A DNA stretch of 22,564 nt from CAYFVU01 sp964594775. Lineage in GTDB: Bacteria; Spirochaetota; Spirochaetia; DSM-16054; Sediminispirochaetaceae. Within the stretch, counting starts at the first letter, position 1. Every line of letters starts with the position of its first letter. A model generated the notes under the pieces. That model worked only from the letters and a program-made list of their open reading frames with translations. It did not search any database and was not told the DNA's origin. The position numbers were made by a program, and so were the translations under genes. Shown here one piece after another: positions 1-7,779 of the stretch. The stretch lies in NCBI GenBank assembly GCA_964594775.1, contig CAZQNO010000047.1:1-22564 (forward strand). Reading direction: 5' to 3'.

Positions 1-53
1 GAGGGGTATCGATCCTCCTGCTTCAGCTTCCCACATCTTTTGAACCACTATCT

Positions 54-234
54 TCGGTTTACGGCATAGGTAACACCCTCATAGACATCGTCGTTCATGT
101 GCAAGAGGCGGGGCTCGAGGTGGTCTTCGACCTGGCCGATCCCTTTGCCGTGAGCCGCAGCCGGAAGGGTCATTCAAAAATACGGGGCCCAGCTGAACCG
201 GGCGGACAGGGAAGCTCTCGGCAAACTGTTCTGA
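54..234 (+). pseudogene. Relic of a PfkB/adenosine-kinase-like sugar kinase gene
   Basis: Three pieces of a PfkB-family kinase can be read in order within about 180 bases. The first is an N-terminal piece, SVYGIGNTLIDIVVHV (from 54, third frame), matching the first beta strand of adenosine-kinase-like proteins. The second, in the same frame, is a mid-protein piece, VVFDLADPFAVSRSR (about 120-164), matching the segment that normally sits about 150 residues further on. The third is a C-terminal piece, KYGAQLNRADREALGKLF (178-234), ending at TGA in the first frame. A full kinase has about 310-340 residues, so two large internal deletions and a frameshift are inferred. No in-frame ATG, GTG or TTG precedes the first piece, and the catalytic GAGD motif is absent. 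The family call rests on motif memory, not a search. Confidence 0.6.
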
Positions 235-293
235 TTTCGGCGGACTGAGGGCCTAGGACGCCGGCGGGCCCGCAGCTCGGCACCGCCAACAAA

Positions 294-1457
294 CTAAAAC
301 AGCTTCTTGAGCTCCTCCGCCTTGTCGGTCCGCTCCCAGGAAAAGTTGTCCCGTCCAAAATGACCGTAGGCCGCGGTCTCTCCGAAAATCGGTTTTTTAA
401 GATCGAGGTTCTTGACTATTCCGCCGGGAGAGAGATCGAAGACCTCGAAGACGGCCTTCTCGATTTTTCCCTCGTCCGCCTTGTTCGTGCCGAAGGTGTC
501 GACCATGACTGAGACGGGGAAGGGAAGGCCGATGGCGTAGGCGAGCTGCAGCTCACAGCGGTCGCAGACCCCCGATGCGACGAGGTTCTTCGCCGCGTAG
601 CGGGCCATGTAGGCCGCCGAACGGTCTACCTTGCTCGGGTCCTTTCCGCTGAAGGCCCCGCCGCCGTGCCTTCCCATGCCGCCGTAGGTGTCGACGATGA
701 TCTTTCTTCCGGTAAGCCCCGAATCGCCGTGGGGGCCGCCGATGACGAAGCGTCCGGTGGGATTGACGAAATACTTCGTGTCCTCCTGCAAAAGCCCGGT
801 ATCCTCTAAGACCGGACAGATAACGTGCTTCTTGAGGTCCGCCTCTATCTGCTCGCGGGTTGCGTCGGGATTGTGCTGGTGGCTCATCACGATGGTGTTT
901 ATCCGTTTTGGCATGCCGTTTTCGTATTCCACGCTCACTTGGCTCTTTGCATCGGGGCGCATCCAGGAGAGCTTTCCCGCCTTGCGGACCTCCGCGGCCT
1001 TGAGCAGGAGCTTGTGGGCGTACATGATCGGCGCGGGCATCAACTCTTCGGTCTCCCGGCAGGCATAGCCGAACATCATTCCCTGGTCTCCGGCGCCCTG
1101 GCTGTGGAATTCGTTGGAGTCCTCGTTTACCCCTTGGGCAATGTCGGGGGACTGGGAGTGGATGGTATCCATTACCGCCATCGATTCCCAGTCCAAGCCG
1201 TACTCGGGCCGGTCGTAACCGATACGCCGGACGATCCCCCGCACCACTTCCTGCAGGTTTACGTAGGTCTCCGTGGTGATCTCACCGCCGACTAAGACCA
1301 GGCCGGTAGTGGTAAATGTTTCACAGGCAACACGGCTCGAGGGGTCATCCTGCAGGCAGGCATCGAGGACGGCGTCGGAAATCTGATCGCACATTTTGTC
1401 CGGATGCCCTTCGCTTACCGATTCCGAGGTAAAGATGTTGATTCGCCCTTTTTCCAT
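294..1457 (-). CDS. metK: S-adenosylmethionine synthetase (methionine adenosyltransferase)
   Basis: This cytosolic enzyme makes S-adenosylmethionine from methionine and ATP, releasing phosphate and pyrophosphate. The 387-residue length is normal for the family. Visible landmarks are GHPDK (17-21) near the N-terminus, with the catalytic histidine, the signature GAGDQGMMFGYA (121-132), GGPHGDSGLTGRK (240-252) and the glycine-rich loop GGGAFSGKD (265-273). The ATG at 1457 is preceded by AAGGAG about 8 bases upstream. The gene is monocistronic in appearance and diverges from the wecA/tagO-like gene across a 94-bp gap carrying a good promoter. I see no clear hairpin-plus-T-run terminator after its stop, only a GC-rich palindrome near 264-273. 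No unusual residues were noticed. Confidence 0.97.
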   Translation of the reverse strand: MEKGRINIFTSESVSEGHPDKMCDQISDAVLDACLQDDPSSRVACETFTTTGLVLVGGEITTETYVNLQEVVRGIVRRIGYDRPEYGLDWESMAVMDTIHSQSPDIAQGVNEDSNEFHSQGAGDQGMMFGYACRETEELMPAPIMYAHKLLLKAAEVRKAGKLSWMRPDAKSQVSVEYENGMPKRINTIVMSHQHNPDATREQIEADLKKHVICPVLEDTGLLQEDTKYFVNPTGRFVIGGPHGDSGLTGRKIIVDTYGGMGRHGGGAFSGKDPSKVDRSAAYMARYAAKNLVASGVCDRCELQLAYAIGLPFPVSVMVDTFGTNKADEGKIEKAVFEVFDLSPGGIVKNLDLKKPIFGETAAYGHFGRDNFSWERTDKAEELKKLF

Positions 1458-1504
1458 TATTTTAGCTCCTTGTGGCTTTTCCGCAACGGTGATATTCTAC
1501 CGAT

Positions 1505-1533
1505 AGTATAGTGAAATGAGCGTGGCTTTTCTA
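1505..1533 (-). promoter_or_regulatory. Probable sigma70-type promoter of metK
   Basis: On the minus strand a -35-like TAGAAA (1533-1528) is separated by 17 bases from a -10 TATACT (1510-1505). This predicts a transcript starting near 1498 and a leader of about 40 bases. I see no SAM riboswitch fold in so short a leader. Confidence 0.5.
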
Positions 1534-1551
1534 TAGGTTTAAATATAAGAG

Positions 1552-2628
1552 ATGGTTTACACAGCGAGTATCCTTCTGCCGTTTTTCTTTAATATCTTCT
1601 TTACTCCCCTTTTGATTCGAGCGGCCCATCGTTTTGCCTGGTACGACGAACAGGACCATAGGAAAATTCACTCCGGCGACATTCCCCGCATAGGGGGAAT
1701 CGGCATCTTCATTTCCTTTCTCATCGGCGCGGGGCTGATCCTTTTTCTTCACCGGGCGGACCCGGCGGTGAAGTGGGAAAACGTGGTCGAGTATCTTCCC
1801 TTCTTCCTTGGCGCGTGGCTTATCCATATCGTCGGTCTCCTCGACGACTTTGCAAATCTACGGGCCCGAATAAAACTCTGGGCGCAGATCCTCGTCGCCG
1901 TACTGGTCGTTGCTTCGGGACGGCATTTCGCCGCGGTTACTTTTCCCTTTATTGATTTTGTTCTCGATTTCGGGTTTTTCGGCCCGATCATCACCGTTGT
2001 ATGGATCGTCGGCGTTACCAACGCCATCAACCTGCTGGACGGGATGGACGGGCTTTCCAGCGGAACCTCGGCCATCGCCGTTTTCTTCATGGGGCTCTGC
2101 GCATTGTATCTGGGAAACGCCTTCGGCACCTACTTGAGTTTCTTTACCTTCGGTGCGACCCTCGGTTTCCTCTACTTCAATTTTCCCCCGGCGAAGATCT
2201 TCATGGGAGATTCGGGCAGCCTCTTTTTGGGGTTCACCCTTGCCTGCATCCCGCTCTACGTCTTTCCCTTTGGCGACACCGCGCACATGGCCCTTCCCCT
2301 GGGAATAACCCTTCTGCTCATTCCCATCCTCGACACTCTGGCCGCGATTCTCCGCAGGAGAAGGCGGGGGCTTCCCATTCACGAGCCGGACCGGGAGCAC
2401 CTCCATCACAAGCTGCTCTTCTTCGGTTTCTCGAACCGCTGCATCCTCTATTTCGTCTACGGAAAAACCCTGATTCTTTCGGCCTCCGCATATTGGTGGA
2501 TCGTTGCAAGGACGAGACTTTCCCTCTCGGTCCTCTTCTTTTTCTGGATAAGCACTATCGTACTTTTTCTGATAATCGACAGGGTAAATCGGCGAAAGCT
2601 CGAAGAGGAAGACGGGAAAGCATATTGA
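1552..2628 (+). CDS. WecA/TagO-family undecaprenyl-phosphate sugar-1-phosphate transferase
   Basis: This polytopic inner-membrane enzyme of the MraY/WecA family transfers a sugar-1-phosphate (usually GlcNAc-1-P) from a UDP-sugar to undecaprenyl phosphate, starting a cell-surface glycan. Visible family motifs are DHRKIHSGDIPRIGG (35-49), the DD pair at 98-99, NAINLLDGMDGLSSG (157-171), KIFMGDSGS (215-223) and the cytoplasmic HEPDREHLHHKLL (277-289). The last is typical of WecA/TagO rather than MraY. About ten hydrophobic segments fill the rest, and 358 residues is normal. The ATG has no good Shine-Dalgarno: only AAGAG sits directly against it. It faces away from metK and converges on jag with a 41-bp gap. 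On the left arm of the origin it is the one gene read against fork movement. The exact sugar and glycan are unknown. Confidence 0.88.
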   Translation: MVYTASILLPFFFNIFFTPLLIRAAHRFAWYDEQDHRKIHSGDIPRIGGIGIFISFLIGAGLILFLHRADPAVKWENVVEYLPFFLGAWLIHIVGLLDDFANLRARIKLWAQILVAVLVVASGRHFAAVTFPFIDFVLDFGFFGPIITVVWIVGVTNAINLLDGMDGLSSGTSAIAVFFMGLCALYLGNAFGTYLSFFTFGATLGFLYFNFPPAKIFMGDSGSLFLGFTLACIPLYVFPFGDTAHMALPLGITLLLIPILDTLAAILRRRRRGLPIHEPDREHLHHKLLFFGFSNRCILYFVYGKTLILSASAYWWIVARTRLSLSVLFFFWISTIVLFLIIDRVNRRKLEEEDGKAY

Positions 2629-2669
2629 GAGGGTAAGACTGGAGGCCCCGGGTTTCCTCCGCCCACCGT

Positions 2670-3368
2670 CTATCTTCGCCGGCTCCGGTAGATTACGCGC
2701 ACCTGTTTGTACAGACCGTCGCCCTCGCTCTTGGTTTCGATGTCGTCCATGTCGTTGAGGGCCGTGTGAACCAGGCGGCGTTCGAAGGGGTTCATCGGCT
2801 CTAAAAGCCGGGAACGGCGGGAGCGGCGGACCTGTCCGGCGGTCTTCTTGGCATTGCGCACGATGCTCTCTTCGTGCCGACGGCGGTAGTCTTCCGCGTC
2901 CACCACGACCCGGCGGCCGTCTTCTCTTTTACCCGCCACGACATTCGCCAACAGCTGCAGGGCATCGAGATTCTTTCCCTTCTTGCCGATGAGTATTCCC
3001 GAGTGCTCGGAATCGACGCTGAAGCCAACCTTTTCGTCCTCTCGGAAGGAGACGTGGACCGTTCCCGGATAGCCCATCTTCTTGGTGACCGTTTCTATGT
3101 ACTCAATGAGCTCTTCTTCGAACTCGTCCTTTGCTTCCGGGTCGGTGTTGAAATTCCGCTCGTGCTCGTCTTCGTAGTACTCCTGATCGTAATCATCTTC
3201 GTCCTCGTCTTCGATGAAGACGCGGATCTTGACGTTTCCCTTGCGGAAGATGCCCTTTCTCGATGCTTCGACGATTTCCACATCGAACTGCTCACGGTCT
3301 AAATTGAGTTCTTCGATGGCGTTATCGATTGCCTCTTGTTCGGTTTTTCCTTCAAATTCTTGTACCAT
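2670..3368 (-). CDS. jag: Jag/KhpB-like RNA-binding protein (Jag-N, KH, R3H)
   Basis: This cytoplasmic RNA-binding protein is regularly encoded just after yidC. The N-terminal Jag-N domain (about 1-50) contains EFEGKTEQEAIDNAIEEL and the ASRKGIFRKG motif. A very acidic linker rich in Asp, Glu and Tyr follows. Next is a KH domain with the GxxG loop in ILIGKKGKNLDALQLLANV, then an R3H domain with RRRHEESIVRNAKKTA and a basic tail. I place the start at the ATG at 3368, giving 232 residues. GGAG lies 6 bases upstream of it, whereas an in-frame TTG at 3380 would place that same GGAG inside the gene. It follows yidC by 33 bases and is probably the last gene of the rpmH operon. KhpB homologues bind RNA broadly. 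The direct targets here are unknown. Confidence 0.9.
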   Translation of the reverse strand: MVQEFEGKTEQEAIDNAIEELNLDREQFDVEIVEASRKGIFRKGNVKIRVFIEDEDEDDYDQEYYEDEHERNFNTDPEAKDEFEEELIEYIETVTKKMGYPGTVHVSFREDEKVGFSVDSEHSGILIGKKGKNLDALQLLANVVAGKREDGRRVVVDAEDYRRRHEESIVRNAKKTAGQVRRSRRSRLLEPMNPFERRLVHTALNDMDDIETKSEGDGLYKQVRVIYRSRRR

Positions 3369-3401
3369 AGTTTTCTCCAAATATTTCCTGTCCGCGCGGG
3401 A

Positions 3402-5399
3402 TCACCGTTTCTTCTTCTTTTTCGTGCGGTTCTGTTTTGCGATAGCGTAGCGGCGGTTGACTTCGTCGCGGTAGCTCCTGTTGTTTTTGGCCTTGCCTCC
3501 GCCGGGTCCGGTCTTGGCCGCCGCCTTGGGCCGGCCGCCGCCGTCTCCGGAAGCGCCGGAGCCTCCGCCGCCTCCCGAGTCGTCACCCGCAGCGTCGTGG
3601 GCCATCTGTCGTTTTCCGATTACCTTCTGCTGGATGACGGTGAGAAAGTTCGTCATGATCCAGTAAACTAGGAGCCCCGAAGGTGCGTCGTAGAGGACGA
3701 AGAAGAGAAAAAGGGGCATGAAGTACATGATCATCTTCATGTTTCCCTGACTGCTGGTTGCCGGCGACTGCATCATCTTGCTCGATATGAGCATGGTAAG
3801 GGCGAAGATGATGGGAAGGAGCCGGATATCCGTCCAGCCGACTATGGGAATCTGGAAGGGGAGACTGAATATCGATTCGGGACTGGAAAGGTCGCTTATC
3901 CAGCCCTGTATAAAGACCGCCCCGCGCAGATCGAAGTGTTTGTTCAGCAGGCCGTAGAGAGCGATAAAAATGGGCATCTGCAGCAGCAGCGGCAGACAGC
4001 CGCCGAGAGGATTGACCCCTTCGGTTTTATAGAGGGCTGCCATCTCCTGGTTCATCTTCTGCGGATTGTCTTTGTACTGGCTGCGGATCTCCTGAATCTT
4101 TGGATTGAGAGACTGCATCCTGCTTGTCGATTCGTAGCTCTTGTGGGTAATGGGAAAGAGGATGATCTTGATGGCTATGGTCATGAGGATGATAGCCACA
4201 CCCCAGTTGGGAACGAGAGAGTGGAAAAACATCAGGAGCTTCTTCAGGAGCCACTCGAGCCATCCGAGAATCGACCCGGTGTCCATCACCTCCTCCAGCT
4301 GGAGGTCACTGGTGCCGAAACCGTTGCTGTCGGGGTCGTTGTACCTGGTAAGGACCCGGTTGAGCTTGGGCCCCGCGTAGAACTGGAAGATGTCCTCGTT
4401 TACGCTGCTCTTGATGAGGGGCCGGGAGAAGAAGAGCTGATGCGAGTGCTTCATGCCATCTATCGTCTTCTCAGAGGCGGTGATATCGTACTTCGTTGCG
4501 TCGGGAATGCCGATGACGGTGAAATATTTCCCTAAGAGGGCGATCCACGAAACCCGTTCGGTGATAAGCTCGTCGCCCTTGACCTTTAGCTTGTTTCGCT
4601 TTCCGTCGCCGAAACTGTAGAAACGGCGGTACTCGTAGCGTCCGTCCAGCTCTTCGATGGCCGGTCCAATTTCCGGTCCGTAGGAGAGGGTGTAGGCATA
4701 GCCGTCGAAGTCGAGGGGCGGATAGGCATTGATGCTGTTCTTTACTCCCACCCGCAGCTCGATGAGATAGTCTCTCGGTTTGAAGGAGAACCGCTTGGTG
4801 AGGGTGAAGGGCACCGGCCTTCCCTCGGTGGAGGGAACGGAAAAGTCCCGGTAGAACTCGACGGTCAAGTCGTCGATCCTCCGAACGTGAAAGGACGCAT
4901 CGGTGTAGCCGTCGTAGGCCTCGCCGAAGGCAATGCCGAAAGCCCCAAGACCGGAACCCTCGTTCTGCACCATCTCGAGGGGCCGGCCCTCTTCGAGGTG
5001 GTCCTTAAGCTTTATGGAGGTTGCCACCGCGCCACGGCTGCTGAAGTTTACAATAAAAACCTCGTTCTCTACCCGAACTTCCTGCTGAACCGGATCTTCG
5101 CCGTGGGGCCGAATGTTCGATGAGGCGCCGGGGGCGATGCGGATGGTCTCTGTGGGAGCCTCTTCTGCACCATCTGCCCCGGTGCTCTTTTCCGCCGCGC
5201 CGCCCTGGGCCGATTGGGCCGTGGTTTCGGCCTGGCCGGCCGCTTTCGTTTGTCCTGCGTCCCCGCCCCCGCCATCCTGCGAAGCGGCCCCGCCGCTTCG
5301 CTCCTCGACGGGAGGCATGAAAAAAGTCGACTGTATATAAAAGCCAACGGAAATGACGATTACCGAGAGGACTACTGCAAGCAATGTATTTTTATCCAT
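3402..5399 (-). CDS. yidC: Membrane protein insertase YidC (long, Gram-negative type)
   Basis: This protein inserts and folds inner-membrane proteins, alone or with SecYEG. Residues 5-25 form the first membrane helix. Residues 30-85 are a Gly/Ala/Glu-rich linker. Residues 95-370 are the large periplasmic beta domain seen only in the Gram-negative-type protein. The conserved insertase core runs from about 380, with helices near 397-417, 464-485, 525-541 and 555-592. The cytoplasmic hairpin SRMQSLNPKIQEIR is at 426-439 and NPLGGCLPLLLQMPIF at 463-478. The tail (601-640) is again Gly/Ser/Ala-rich and ends in KKKKKR, a basic end that could contact ribosomes. At 665 residues it is longer than E. 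coli YidC because of these two low-complexity parts. AGGAG lies 7 bases before the ATG. I see no yidD gene in the 95-bp gap from rnpA. Confidence 0.96.
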   Translation of the reverse strand: MDKNTLLAVVLSVIVISVGFYIQSTFFMPPVEERSGGAASQDGGGGDAGQTKAAGQAETTAQSAQGGAAEKSTGADGAEEAPTETIRIAPGASSNIRPHGEDPVQQEVRVENEVFIVNFSSRGAVATSIKLKDHLEEGRPLEMVQNEGSGLGAFGIAFGEAYDGYTDASFHVRRIDDLTVEFYRDFSVPSTEGRPVPFTLTKRFSFKPRDYLIELRVGVKNSINAYPPLDFDGYAYTLSYGPEIGPAIEELDGRYEYRRFYSFGDGKRNKLKVKGDELITERVSWIALLGKYFTVIGIPDATKYDITASEKTIDGMKHSHQLFFSRPLIKSSVNEDIFQFYAGPKLNRVLTRYNDPDSNGFGTSDLQLEEVMDTGSILGWLEWLLKKLLMFFHSLVPNWGVAIILMTIAIKIILFPITHKSYESTSRMQSLNPKIQEIRSQYKDNPQKMNQEMAALYKTEGVNPLGGCLPLLLQMPIFIALYGLLNKHFDLRGAVFIQGWISDLSSPESIFSLPFQIPIVGWTDIRLLPIIFALTMLISSKMMQSPATSSQGNMKMIMYFMPLFLFFVLYDAPSGLLVYWIMTNFLTVIQQKVIGKRQMAHDAAGDDSGGGGGSGASGDGGGRPKAAAKTGPGGGKAKNNRSYRDEVNRRYAIAKQNRTKKKKKR

Positions 5400-5494
5400 A
5401 CTCTCTCCTGTGGGGGGTATCGGTGAGCGGGTCTTATCGAGAGCGGGAGGGACCGCCGAGCGGACAGGAACGACTTTAGGCTGATTCCGCCGGA

Positions 5495-5878
5495 CTATTC
5501 GACGGGAACTGTCTCGCCGCCTCGGCCTTCGTCCTCTCCGAGGAGGATTCCGGCTTTTTCGCAGAGAAGGGCAAACTGTGCGGCCCGTTTCCGGTAGCTG
5601 TCCGTATGGGGATACAGGACCACTACCATGTCATATCCTTTTTTGAGGGAGGCCTTGTTCAGCCTGTACGCCTCCCGCACTACACGTTTTGCCCTATTGC
5701 GCTGAACGGCGGTGCCGTATTTCCTCACCAGGGTGACGGTCAGGCGGTTTCCCGCTCGGCCGTTCTCTCGATAGTAGAGTTTCGCACCGTAACAGGATAC
5801 CTTCCTGCCCGATGCGAAGACCCGACTGATGTCGCTGCTTCGCTTCAGCCGTTCCCCTTTAGTAAGGCTTTTTCTCAT
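5495..5878 (-). CDS. rnpA: Ribonuclease P protein component
   Basis: This small basic protein binds RNase P RNA and helps it cut 5-prime leaders from pre-tRNAs. The family motif is well preserved as RNRAKRVVREAYRL in the middle, with the N-terminal KGERLKRSSDISRVF and the following GYDMVVVLYP strand. I choose the ATG at 5878 (127 residues), because MRKSLTKGERL is the usual beginning. An in-frame TTG two codons upstream is less likely. This ATG lies 20 bases inside the end of rpmH, in another frame. Only a weak GAGAAAG is seen upstream, so translation may be coupled to rpmH. The C-terminal 15 residues (GEDEGRGGETVPVE) are acidic and not part of the fold. Confidence 0.93.
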   Translation of the reverse strand: MRKSLTKGERLKRSSDISRVFASGRKVSCYGAKLYYRENGRAGNRLTVTLVRKYGTAVQRNRAKRVVREAYRLNKASLKKGYDMVVVLYPHTDSYRKRAAQFALLCEKAGILLGEDEGRGGETVPVE

Positions 5879-6014
5879 CGGCAACGGACAGTTTCTTTCT
5901 CCCCTTTGCTCTTCGACGGGCGAGAATCATCCGGCCGCCCTTGGTCTTCATGCGCGCGCGAAATCCGAACTTTCTGTTGCGCTTTACCCGGCTGGGCTGA
6001 TAGGTTCGTTTCAT
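5859..6014 (-). CDS. rpmH: 50S ribosomal protein L34
   Basis: The 51-residue reading begins MKRTYQPSRVKRNRKFGF and continues RARMKTKGGRMILARRRAKG. This is the standard L34 sequence through about residue 38, followed by RKKLSVADEKKPY. The protein is a small basic component of the large ribosomal subunit. AGGAG sits 8 bases upstream of the ATG. The stop codon lies inside rnpA, giving a 20-base overlap. The usual bacterial length is 44-46, and the extra tail is a lineage feature I associate with spirochaetes (from memory). It is the first gene of the rpmH-rnpA-yidC-jag series, driven by a near-consensus promoter about 75-105 bases upstream. Confidence 0.95.
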   Translation of the reverse strand: MKRTYQPSRVKRNRKFGFRARMKTKGGRMILARRRAKGRKKLSVADEKKPY

Positions 6015-6067
6015 AGGAAAACTCCTTATTGTCTCGCAAAAAGCGGTATATCTCTTGTTACTGTGTT

Positions 6068-6085
6068 ACTGCCGCATTCGGCAGT
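6068..6085 (-). promoter_or_regulatory. Perfect 7-bp hairpin at the predicted 5-prime end of the rpmH mRNA
   Basis: The sequence is ACTGCCG, loop CATT, CGGCAGT on the plus strand (68-74 and 79-85 of the 6000s). The upstream promoter predicts transcription starting near 6084, so the hairpin would be the first thing in the message. No T-run follows it on the minus strand, so it is not a standard terminator. It may protect the 5-prime end of the RNA. Confidence 0.45.
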
Positions 6086-6090
6086 GGGAC

Positions 6091-6120
6091 AGTATACTCA
6101 AGGGCCCTCGTCTCTGTCAA
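6091..6120 (-). promoter_or_regulatory. Strong promoter of rpmH-rnpA-yidC-jag
   Basis: A perfect TTGACA (6120-6115) is followed after 18 bases by TATACT (6096-6091), reading leftward. The -35 lies inside the last codons of the dciA-like gene, whose stop is at 6100-6098. It is the best sigma70-like match seen in the window, which fits a ribosomal-protein gene. Confidence 0.7.
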
Positions 6121-6649
6121 CTCCACTGTCTTCGATGTATTTCTCGAGGCGCCTGAGGGCCGACTCCAGCCGGTCCCGGTCAGCGCCGGCTCCGTCTTCT
6201 TCTCCAGCCGCGCCCGCCCCTGCCCCGCTCCTTTCTTCCCCGCTCCCCGGTGTATCGGCGGGTGCGGTGTCGGCGCTGCCGCCCGCGTTATTTCCGGCGC
6301 CGCCGCCCGGCTCTTTTGCGGCCGGCTCTTTTGCGGCCGGGTTGCCCACTTCACCGCTCACGTAGCAGCGGATCTTTTCGATCTGCAGACCGGAGAACCG
6401 CTCGCCGAGTTCATGAAGAATATATGCCTGCCGCATCTGCAGGACCTGAATCCAGCCCGGGTGGTCGACCTCGACGATGAGGGTCTTTCCCTTCAGCTCC
6501 TTGGCACGGGTCCTTCCGGCCAGGTTTTCCCCCACAATTTCATCCCATGCGGAGAAAAAGCGGTAGTACTCCTGGGCCTCCTCGTTCTGCTTTTCGCTGA
6601 GCAGGGACTTGAGGATCTCACCGGCGCTTTTTATGGACTTCGAATCCAT
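6098..6649 (-). CDS. DUF721/DciA-like protein, putative replicative helicase loader
   Basis: Residues 1-100 form a DUF721-type domain. A helix-rich start (SAGEILKSLLSEKQNEEAQ) is followed by the typical FFSAWDEIVGENLAGRTRAKEL and LIVEVDHPGWIQVLQMRQAYIL. DciA proteins of this family load or activate the replicative helicase in bacteria that lack DnaC or DnaI. That role is known for the family but only inferred here. Residues 101-160 are a Gly/Ala/Pro/Glu low-complexity linker, and the last 20 residues (SALRRLEKYIEDSG) look helical. The ATG at 6649 has GGAGG close upstream and overlaps the end of recF by 19 bases, suggesting coupling. It is the last gene of the dnaA-dnaN-recF series, a position that supports a replication role. 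Confidence 0.78.
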   Translation of the reverse strand: MDSKSIKSAGEILKSLLSEKQNEEAQEYYRFFSAWDEIVGENLAGRTRAKELKGKTLIVEVDHPGWIQVLQMRQAYILHELGERFSGLQIEKIRCYVSGEVGNPAAKEPAAKEPGGGAGNNAGGSADTAPADTPGSGEERSGAGAGAAGEEDGAGADRDRLESALRRLEKYIEDSGVDRDEGP

Positions 6650-7758
6650 CCGTCCTCCACGCGAAAAATACGCGTTTGGTCGTCGGAAAACCCGGAAAAC
6701 TCTTCGTTAGGGAGAAAGGTAAAGAAGGCCTGCTCGCAGTCGGGCAGACGCAGCAGAAAGCGCTCCCTCCGAATTGCGTCGAGCTCCAGCAGCACATCGT
6801 CGAGGAGCAGCACCGGCTTTCGGCCGGTTTTCGCGGTAAAGTAGCGGCACTGTCCCAGCCGTAATAGTAGCGAGATCAGCCGCAGCTGTCCAGTAGAGGC
6901 GATTTTGGTAAAATCCCGGTTCCGATAGCGAAAGAGAAAGCGGTCCCGGTGGGGGCCGCTGGTGCTGGTGCCGAAATCGAGGTCCCGCTGCCGCCGCTCC
7001 TTAAGGAGCTTGACTATAGACTCCAGGGGCGGTTCTGCGGCTCCGGCTCCGCCTTCACAAGCTTCGCCGCTGCCGCCTATCCACGAAGGCCGGTACTCCA
7101 CGGTGAGGGGGTCCTCCAGCCCGGAAACTTCGGTAAAGAGCGGCGTGAAGAGCTCGGAGAACTCGACGCAGACAAGACCGCGGCGGCGCTGGATTTCACC
7201 GCCCTGTTCGGCCAACTGCCGGTCGTAGGCGTCAAGAAGGCCCGTCTGCCCCTCCTTGAGGGCGGCGTTGCGCATCTTGAGGATCTTTCTGTAGGTACGC
7301 AGGAGATCGATAAAGAGGGGATCGAAGAGACTCATCGTCTGGTTAAAGAACCAGCGGCGCCGGTCCGGCGGCCCGGAGATCATCGAGATGTCGTCGTGGG
7401 TAAAGACGATGGCGGGCATCGTTGAGATGAGGTCTTTTCGGTCGGAAAGTTTCTTCTCGTTGAGGAATACCTCCTTTTCCCTCCCGCTCACCCGCAGGGC
7501 AATGCGGCCGGGAATAAAGTCGTCTTCCGGCCGTGCATAGTTTCCGGAAATGAAGGCTTCCTTCGCCCCGTGGGTGACTATCTCGGCATCACTGCGGGTA
7601 CGGAAGCTGCTTCCGTAGGAGAGGAGGTAGACCGCTTCGAGGAAATTGCTCTTGCCCTGTCCGTTTTCCCCTACCAGGAGAATTCTCGGCGCATCCAGAG
7701 AGACTTCCTGATCCTTAAGATTTCGATACGAGCCGGTGGAGAGCTTAAGGTAGCCCAT
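6631..7758 (-). CDS. recF: DNA replication and repair protein RecF
   Basis: This SMC-like ATPase helps RecOR load RecA at single-strand gaps next to duplex DNA. The 375-residue length is usual. The N-terminal LKLSTGSYRNL is the family start. The Walker A motif is GENGQGKS (30-37). The ABC signature appears as ASTGQLRLISLLL, and Walker B as VLLLDDVLLELD near residue 320. A glycine/alanine-rich patch (WIGGSGEACEGGAGAAEPP) sits before the signature region. The start is 21 bases after the dnaN stop, with an AGGGTG-like ribosome site. The end overlaps the DUF721 gene by 19 bases. The order dnaA-dnaN-recF is a conserved bacterial origin arrangement. Confidence 0.96.
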   Translation of the reverse strand: MGYLKLSTGSYRNLKDQEVSLDAPRILLVGENGQGKSNFLEAVYLLSYGSSFRTRSDAEIVTHGAKEAFISGNYARPEDDFIPGRIALRVSGREKEVFLNEKKLSDRKDLISTMPAIVFTHDDISMISGPPDRRRWFFNQTMSLFDPLFIDLLRTYRKILKMRNAALKEGQTGLLDAYDRQLAEQGGEIQRRRGLVCVEFSELFTPLFTEVSGLEDPLTVEYRPSWIGGSGEACEGGAGAAEPPLESIVKLLKERRQRDLDFGTSTSGPHRDRFLFRYRNRDFTKIASTGQLRLISLLLRLGQCRYFTAKTGRKPVLLLDDVLLELDAIRRERFLLRLPDCEQAFFTFLPNEEFSGFSDDQTRIFRVEDGWIRSP

Positions 7759-7779
7759 GGCACCCTAGGGACGACCGGC

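Noticed and set aside
1318..1333. parS-like sequence TGTTTCACAGGCAACA inside metK (13 of 16)
   Set aside because: It encodes the conserved ACET stretch of MetK on the other strand, and one half-site is broken, so the match is best explained by coding constraint.
2635..2660. GGAGG...CCTCC inverted repeat between the wecA-like gene and jag as a bidirectional terminator
   Set aside because: The stem is only five bases with a ten-base loop, and no T-run follows on either strand.
3369..3380. Upstream TTG start for jag
   Set aside because: It overlaps the GGAG ribosome site that is well placed for the ATG at 3368.
5400..5494. Possible yidD-like small gene between rnpA and yidC
   Set aside because: The gap is 95 bases, too short for YidD, and no plausible reading frame with its cysteine motif is seen.
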